From: an uncultured Collinsella sp.
GTDB lineage: Bacteria > Actinomycetota > Coriobacteriia > Coriobacteriales > Coriobacteriaceae
Length of the DNA: 10,157 bases
NCBI GenBank assembly: GCA_900761995.1
Contig: CAAFEY010000065.1
Span: 1 to 10,157, forward strand
Reading direction: 5' to 3'
In this document: positions 6,220 to 10,157 of the stretch, in pieces
How positions within the stretch are numbered: the stretch's first letter is position 1
Layout of the letters: every line of letters starts with the position of its first letter
Made by a program: the position numbers and the translations under genes
The notes under the pieces: model-generated
Databases searched by the model: none
Told to the model about the DNA's origin: nothing
The model's input: the letters and a program-made list of their open reading frames with translations, nothing else

Positions 6220-7566
6220 ATGATCGATCGCTATACCCGCCCGGAGATGGGACACATTTTCTCCCTCGAGAACAAGTACGCCATTTGGCAGGAGATCGAG
6301 GTCTTGGCCTGCGAGGCCCAGGCGGAGCTCGGCAAGATCGGTATTTCCAAAGACGAGGCCCAGTGGATCCGCGACCATGCCAACTTTGAGAAGGCGAAGG
6401 TCGATGAGATCGAGGAAGTCACGCGCCACGACGTCATTGCCTTCCTGACCAACATGAAGGAGTACATCGATGCCGATGTTCCCGAGGGCGACCCCAAGCC
6501 CAGCCGCTGGGTTCACTATGGCATGACCAGTTCCGATCTGGGCGACACGGCCCTGTGCTACCAGCTCACCCAGGCCTGCGACCTGATCATCGAGGATGTC
6601 AAGAAGCTCGGCGAGATTTGCAAGCGTCGCGCCTTTGAGGAGCGCAACACGCTCTGCGCCGGCCGTACTCATGGCATCCATGCCGAGCCGATGACCTTTG
6701 GCATGAAGTTTGGCTCTTGGGCCTGGGAGCTCAAGCGCGATCTGGACCGTCTTGAGGATGCCCGCAAGAACGTTGCCTTTGGTGCCATCTCGGGCGCTGT
6801 CGGCACGTACAGCTCCATCGAGCCGTTTGTCGAGGAATATGTCTGCGAGCACCTGGGCCTGGTTCACGACCCGCTGTCCACGCAGGTTATCAGCCGCGAT
6901 CATCACGCCTACCTCGCCGGCGTTCTCGCCACCACCGCGGCCACCTGTGAGCGTATCGCTACCGAGGTCCGCAACCTGCAGAAGACCGATACGCTCGAGG
7001 CCGAGGAGCCCTTCCGCAAGGGCCAAAAGGGCAGCTCCGCCATGCCGCACAAGCGCAACCCCATCACCATGGAGAAGGTCTGCGGTCTGTCGCGTGTCGT
7101 GAAGTCCAACGCCCAGGTTGCCTTCGATAACGTCGCCCTGTGGCACGAGCGTGACATTTCGCACTCCTCTGCCGAGCGCGTCGCCCAGGCCGATAGCTTC
7201 ATCGCACTCGACCACATGTTCCAGTGCCTCATCCGTGTTATCGACGGCCTGCAGCTGTATCCCGCTCGCATGATGGCCAACCTTAACAAGACACGCGGCC
7301 TCATCTTCTCCTCCAAGGTCTTGCTGGCCCTCGTCGATACGGGCATCACCCGCGAGGACGCCTACGCTATCGTGCAGGAGAACGCCATGGCAACCTGGCA
7401 CGAGGTACAGGATTGTGTCTCCGGCCCCACCTTTAAGGAGCGTCTCGAGGCCGACCCGCGCTGCACCGTCAGCCAGGAGAAGCTCGACGAGATTTTTGAT
7501 CCGTGGGACTTCCTCACTCGTATCGACACAGTCTTTGATCGTCTGGAGCAGCTGAGCTTCGAGTAG
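6220..7566 (+). CDS. purB: Adenylosuccinate lyase
   Basis: It catalyses two fumarate-releasing steps of purine synthesis in the cytoplasm, SAICAR to AICAR and adenylosuccinate to AMP. The protein has 448 residues, normal for the bacterial enzyme. I chose the ATG at 6220 because AAGGAG lies just upstream; an in-frame ATG at 6154 lacks a ribosome binding site and precedes the likely promoter. Superfamily motifs are intact: HYGMTSSD (H99-D106), GRTHGIHAEP (G148-P157, with H154 as the candidate acid) and the signature GSSAMPHKRNP (G271-P281), whose loop carries the catalytic serine in the family. The fumarase/aspartase-type helical bundle pattern runs through the C-terminal half. It stands alone here, without other pur genes. 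The neighbouring tRNA and repeat array are unrelated to its function. Confidence 0.97.
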   Translation: MIDRYTRPEMGHIFSLENKYAIWQEIEVLACEAQAELGKIGISKDEAQWIRDHANFEKAKVDEIEEVTRHDVIAFLTNMKEYIDADVPEGDPKPSRWVHYGMTSSDLGDTALCYQLTQACDLIIEDVKKLGEICKRRAFEERNTLCAGRTHGIHAEPMTFGMKFGSWAWELKRDLDRLEDARKNVAFGAISGAVGTYSSIEPFVEEYVCEHLGLVHDPLSTQVISRDHHAYLAGVLATTAATCERIATEVRNLQKTDTLEAEEPFRKGQKGSSAMPHKRNPITMEKVCGLSRVVKSNAQVAFDNVALWHERDISHSSAERVAQADSFIALDHMFQCLIRVIDGLQLYPARMMANLNKTRGLIFSSKVLLALVDTGITREDAYAIVQENAMATWHEVQDCVSGPTFKERLEADPRCTVSQEKLDEIFDPWDFLTRIDTVFDRLEQLSFE

Positions 7567-7592
7567 GTTCGGGCATAACGTTAGCTTTTTAG

Positions 7593-7630
7593 GGCGCTTT
7601 GCTGGTAATGTGTGTTGCCGGCAAAGCGCC
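7593..7630. other. Long hairpin after purB without a T tract
   Basis: A 13-pair stem (7593-7605 with 7618-7630, one T-G pair) encloses a 12-nt loop, 27 nt after the purB stop. The right arm is followed by TCGTTGCATT, not a T run, and on the other strand there is also no T run, so it is not a standard intrinsic terminator. It may still stop or protect the purB transcript. Confidence 0.6.
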
Positions 7631-7633
7631 TCG

Positions 7634-7660
7634 TTGCATTTAGGGAAAGACGGGGATAAT
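7634..7660 (+). promoter_or_regulatory. Possible promoter of the TSCPD/lipoprotein pair
   Basis: TTGCAT (7634-7639) and GATAAT (7655-7660) each match the housekeeping hexamers at most positions but are only 15 bases apart, shorter than usual. The -10 is 34 nt before the start codon at 7695. Confidence 0.4.
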
Positions 7661-7694
7661 AGTCGTCTCGAATAACATTCTGAGAGGGGATCGC

Positions 7695-7958
7695 ATGATT
7701 TCGTTTGATTACAAGCCTCAGGGCGTGTGTGCTCGCAATATTCACCTTGACCTTTCCGATGACGGCAACAAGGTGATGGGCGTTGAGTTTACCGGCGGCT
7801 GCGACGGCAATCTCAAGGCTATCTCCAAGCTGGTCGAGGGCGCTCCTGCCGATCGCGTAATCGAGGTTCTCGCCGGTAATACCTGCGGTATGAAAAAGAC
7901 CTCCTGCGCCGACCAGCTTACACGCGCTATCGAGGCCGCTCGCGCCGAGATCGCCTAA
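7695..7958 (+). CDS. Small TSCPD-domain protein (TIGR03905-like)
   Basis: This 87-residue protein matches the stand-alone TSCPD family, related to the C-terminal domain of some vitamin-B12-dependent ribonucleotide reductases. Four cysteines are visible: C12 (GVCARNI), C36 (GGCDGN), C64 (NTCGMK) and C71 inside TSCADQL (residues 69-75). In the reductase such cysteines are thought to bind metal or pass electrons. The biochemical role of the small free-standing form is not established. The ATG at 7695 follows GAGAGGGG. Its stop overlaps the next start by one base (TAATG), so translation of the lipoprotein gene is probably coupled to it. No reductase gene is present nearby. Confidence 0.9.
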   Translation: MISFDYKPQGVCARNIHLDLSDDGNKVMGVEFTGGCDGNLKAISKLVEGAPADRVIEVLAGNTCGMKKTSCADQLTRAIEAARAEIA

Positions 7959-9169
7959 TGGGTATCGCCGATCACATCAAGAACGGAATATCGCGTCGCG
8001 GCTTTGTACTCGGTGGGGCTGCCGCGGGCGCTGCCACGGTGCTTGCCGGATGCTCGAAAAAACCGGGTACCAGCGATGATGCTGCCGGCGAGCCGCAGGT
8101 TATCAAGGACGATTCCAAAATCATCTCGATTACGGATGAGTACGAGGCAGTCGACATCGATCTTGAGCCGGCGTCGTCGTGGACGCTGCCTCTGGGTACG
8201 CTGCTGTACTACTGCGACGGCGATTACGCCGCGGCGATGATGGCGCCTGCATCGGCACTGCACGCCAACACACTCGGTGTGCTCAACCTGGGCGATGGCT
8301 CGCTTACCACATTAATCGAGGATCCTATCGAGGGCACGGGATATGCATTCTACGATGTCCGTGCCGGCGACGGCGTATTCGCGTGGGTTGAGATGAACTT
8401 TGCCAATTCATCGTGGAAACTCTACGCTCAAAATCTGTCGGGCGCTTCGCTCTCTGGCGATGTGGTTGAGCTCGATCGAGGTGGCAAGGACTATGATCCG
8501 CCCCTGTTTACGGCGTTCGGGTCATCGGTTATCTGGTATAAAATGCCTTCGGCAGGCGGCAATAAAACGAGTAGTGATTCGTTTTGCTATCGTCGCTCGC
8601 TTGATGAATCCAAGGCCGAGGCAATTTGGAAATCGACGGGCCGCTTTGCATCGGCCCCGCGCGCGAGCGACGGCATTTTGACCATCTCGCCGCGTGTCCG
8701 CAACGACGAGGGCGTCTACTACGGCATAACGGCAATCGATCTGACCGACGGCAACAACACCAAGCGTGCCCAGCTGGTCCTCCCTTCGTCAGTTTCGCCT
8801 TTCGAGGCCGTATATATGGGCGATACCTTCGTGTTTTCTATCGAGGCGGCCTATAGTGGCGTGGGCAGCCTGGGCAATATGGGCACGTATATCGGTAATG
8901 AGGGAGGGCCGTACCTCTTCCTGTCACGCGAGCCGCTCGCATGTGCGGCTGGCAAGAAGAATAAATACCTTGTTAAGGTACAGGCGTCGCATTTTCTGAT
9001 CGACACCTCTGCCAAGACCTATGGCTCGCTGCTGTCGCCCGACCGCGCTTTGGAGTATGGCGATTATCCAGCTACGGCGGGAAAATCGGATTCATTCCTT
9101 ACGTACGCCACGGTGCGCAACAGCCAGGGTATACCAGAGACGGTCACTGCACGCCTGTTCTCTCTTTAA
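7958..9169 (+). CDS. Tat-exported lipoprotein, probable beta-propeller, unknown function
   Basis: The protein has 403 residues. The N-terminus carries a twin-arginine motif (SRRGFV, residues 12-17), a hydrophobic Ala/Gly core and a lipobox LAGC with C32, so it is predicted to be exported folded by the Tat system and lipid-anchored outside the membrane. A Ser/Asp/Gly linker follows. The body shows recurring beta-strand stretches with polar turns (for example DGVFAWVEMNF, SSVIWYKMP, DTFVFSIEA, KSDSFLTYATV) spaced like the blades of a propeller, with Asp/Gly turns. Only two cysteines occur after the lipobox. I see no catalytic motif. The start overlaps the TSCPD gene by one base. There is no strong ribosome binding site of its own, which supports coupled translation. 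Binding of a ligand or envelope component is a guess. Confidence 0.85.
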   Translation: MGIADHIKNGISRRGFVLGGAAAGAATVLAGCSKKPGTSDDAAGEPQVIKDDSKIISITDEYEAVDIDLEPASSWTLPLGTLLYYCDGDYAAAMMAPASALHANTLGVLNLGDGSLTTLIEDPIEGTGYAFYDVRAGDGVFAWVEMNFANSSWKLYAQNLSGASLSGDVVELDRGGKDYDPPLFTAFGSSVIWYKMPSAGGNKTSSDSFCYRRSLDESKAEAIWKSTGRFASAPRASDGILTISPRVRNDEGVYYGITAIDLTDGNNTKRAQLVLPSSVSPFEAVYMGDTFVFSIEAAYSGVGSLGNMGTYIGNEGGPYLFLSREPLACAAGKKNKYLVKVQASHFLIDTSAKTYGSLLSPDRALEYGDYPATAGKSDSFLTYATVRNSQGIPETVTARLFSL

Positions 9170-9228
9170 GTTTAGAGGGGTTAAAAAGGCGCCAACAGGG
9201 GAATAAACGCGTTGTAATTGTGAGTACC

Positions 9229-9267
9229 GCCCGCCGAGCTGCCGCGTCATAGCGGCATCCGGCGGGC
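9229..9267. other. Interrupted GC-rich hairpin between the lipoprotein gene and the regulator
   Basis: GCCCGCCG (9229-9236) pairs with CGGCGGGC (9260-9267), and inside it GCCGC pairs with GCGGC around the loop GTCATA, with a small internal loop (AGCT/ATC). No T tract follows on either strand. It lies directly upstream of the presumed -10 of the regulator gene, over the place where a -35 would be. It may be an atypical terminator for the upstream pair or a regulatory structure. Confidence 0.5.
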
Positions 9268-9277
9268 TCGGGTGCGT

Positions 9278-9283
9278 TAAAAT
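9278..9283 (+). promoter_or_regulatory. Probable -10 element of the response regulator gene
   Basis: TAAAAT lies 40 nt upstream of the start codon at 9323. No recognisable -35 hexamer is found at 16-18 bases, since that interval lies in the GC-rich hairpin. The promoter may be weak or need an activator, possibly the regulator itself. Confidence 0.35.
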
Positions 9284-9322
9284 GGGCTTGTTCTTAGCTA
9301 ATTGAGACAGGGGGGCCGTGTT

Positions 9323-10045
9323 ATGGCTTCAGATGCAAAAAAGATTCTGCTGGTCGAGGATGAGAAGGCAATCCGTGACGCCGTCGCTGCCTATCTCGAG
9401 CGCGAAGGCTACTGGGTTGTGGGCGTCGGCGACGGCCAGTCCGCGATCGAGGAGTTCGAGAAGCATCAGTTCGACCTGGTCGTGCTTGACCTTATGCTCC
9501 CCAAGATTCCCGGCGAGCGCGTTTGCCGCACCATTCGCGATACCTCGGATGTCCCCATCATCATGCTGACGGCTAAGGGCGAGATCGAGGACCGTATTAT
9601 CGGCCTCGAGCTCGGTGCCGACGACTACCTGATCAAGCCATTCTCGCCGCGCGAGCTCGTCGCCCGCGTTCGCGCTCTGTTCCGCCGTGCCCATCAGGCC
9701 GACGAGCCCGCCGTCGAGGTGCTCGACTTCGGCGATCTGGTCATCGATATCTCGGGCCACAAGATCTTAGTCGAGGGCAAGGAAGTCGATCTGACGGCTT
9801 CCGAGTTCAAGCTGCTCACCACGCTCGCCCGCCATCCCGGCCGCGTGTATAACCGCATGGAGCTGGTCGAGAAAGTGCTCGGGTATGACTTTGAGGGCTA
9901 TGAGCGCACCATCGATAGCCATGTGAAGAATCTTCGCGCCAAGCTGGGCGATGATCCCAAGAAGCCCAAGTGGCTCTACACCGTCCATGGTGTTGGCTAT
10001 CGCTTCGAGGCTCCGGCCAAGACCGATAAGTCGGACGAGAAATAG
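9323..10045 (+). CDS. OmpR/PhoB-family response regulator
   Basis: This 240-residue DNA-binding regulator would be phosphorylated by a partner histidine kinase. The receiver domain (about 6-120) has the acidic pocket E12-D13, the phosphoacceptor D56 in VVLDLMLP, the switch T83 in IIMLTAK and K105 in DDYLIKPF, all intact. The C-terminal winged helix (about 138-233) has the typical LTASEFKLL, the recognition segment ERTIDSHVKNLRAKLG and the wing YTVHGVGYRFE. I chose the ATG at 9323, with AGGGGGG eight bases upstream, rather than an in-frame ATG 21 bases earlier. The next gene begins 11 nt after the stop. The target and signal cannot be told from sequence; it resembles RegX3/MtrA/PhoP-type regulators in general layout. 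Confidence 0.96.
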   Translation: MASDAKKILLVEDEKAIRDAVAAYLEREGYWVVGVGDGQSAIEEFEKHQFDLVVLDLMLPKIPGERVCRTIRDTSDVPIIMLTAKGEIEDRIIGLELGADDYLIKPFSPRELVARVRALFRRAHQADEPAVEVLDFGDLVIDISGHKILVEGKEVDLTASEFKLLTTLARHPGRVYNRMELVEKVLGYDFEGYERTIDSHVKNLRAKLGDDPKKPKWLYTVHGVGYRFEAPAKTDKSDEK

Positions 10046-10056
10046 GAAAAGCACAT

Positions 10057-10157
10057 ATGACACCTGCGCGCTTTGAAATCGGACAAAAGCACAAGCAGGA
10101 GAGCGAGGCGGGTTCCAAGGCTAGTTGGAACACGCCTCGTTCCGATTCACGGCCAAC
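10057..10157 (+). CDS. N-terminus of the next gene, probably the partner sensor histidine kinase
   Basis: An ATG at 10057 with AGGAAA upstream opens a frame that stays open to the window end (33 codons). The visible residues are hydrophilic and charged (MTPARFEIGQKHKQ and on), with no membrane segment yet. The identification as a kinase rests only on position, 11 nt after an OmpR-type regulator gene, where such kinases usually lie. Confidence 0.6.
   Translation, partial: MTPARFEIGQKHKQESEAGSKASWNTPRSDSRP

Noticed and set aside
5887..7401. Long 504-codon open frame on the minus strand opposite purB
   Set aside because: It is antisense to a fully convincing purB with all motifs. Its product is low-complexity and matches no family I know, and its 3' end runs into the repeat array. 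It is a shadow frame typical of GC-rich DNA.

Overview
The window looks like chromosome of a GC-rich, Gram-positive member of the Coriobacteriia, most likely Collinsella or a close relative. This is inferred from four things: GC-rich codon use, a sortase-type adhesin, a twin-arginine lipoprotein following a small TSCPD protein, and an OmpR-type regulator placed before what is probably its kinase. No ribosomal RNA or unique species marker is present, so genus level is only probable.

Layout. At the left (2-1795, + strand) is the 3' end of a gene whose product has a long acidic, proline-rich stretch and a C-terminal domain resembling M28 metallopeptidases but lacking key residues. A small one-pass membrane protein follows, then a strong terminator. 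Converging on it is a 3.4-kb gene (1862-5293, - strand) for a thioester-domain adhesin: signal peptide, Cys-Gln thioester domain, six CnaB/SpaA-like isopeptide domains, a C-terminal stalk and a cell-wall sorting signal that reads LPATE rather than LPxTG.

Divergent from the adhesin is tRNA-Gly(CCC) at 5591-5665, with its own promoter and a perfect-stem terminator. The next half kilobase (5709-6119) has no credible gene. It holds an inverted tRNA T-arm fragment, several tight hairpins and three copies, at a period of about 130 bp, of a 52-nt unit. The unit carries a hairpin followed by the 3' end of the tRNA-Gly gene including CCA. The hairpin stem differs between copies but pairing is kept. 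This is the most unusual part of the window: it may be a decayed array of integration scars or a family of tRNA-tail-bearing repeats.

To the right (+ strand) lie purB (adenylosuccinate lyase, purine synthesis), a TSCPD small protein overlapping by one base a Tat-exported lipoprotein probably folded as a beta-propeller, an OmpR/PhoB-family response regulator, and the first 33 codons of the next gene, probably the partner sensor kinase. The genes belong to unrelated functions. The only operon-like pairs are the two genes at the left end, the TSCPD/lipoprotein pair and the regulator with its downstream gene.
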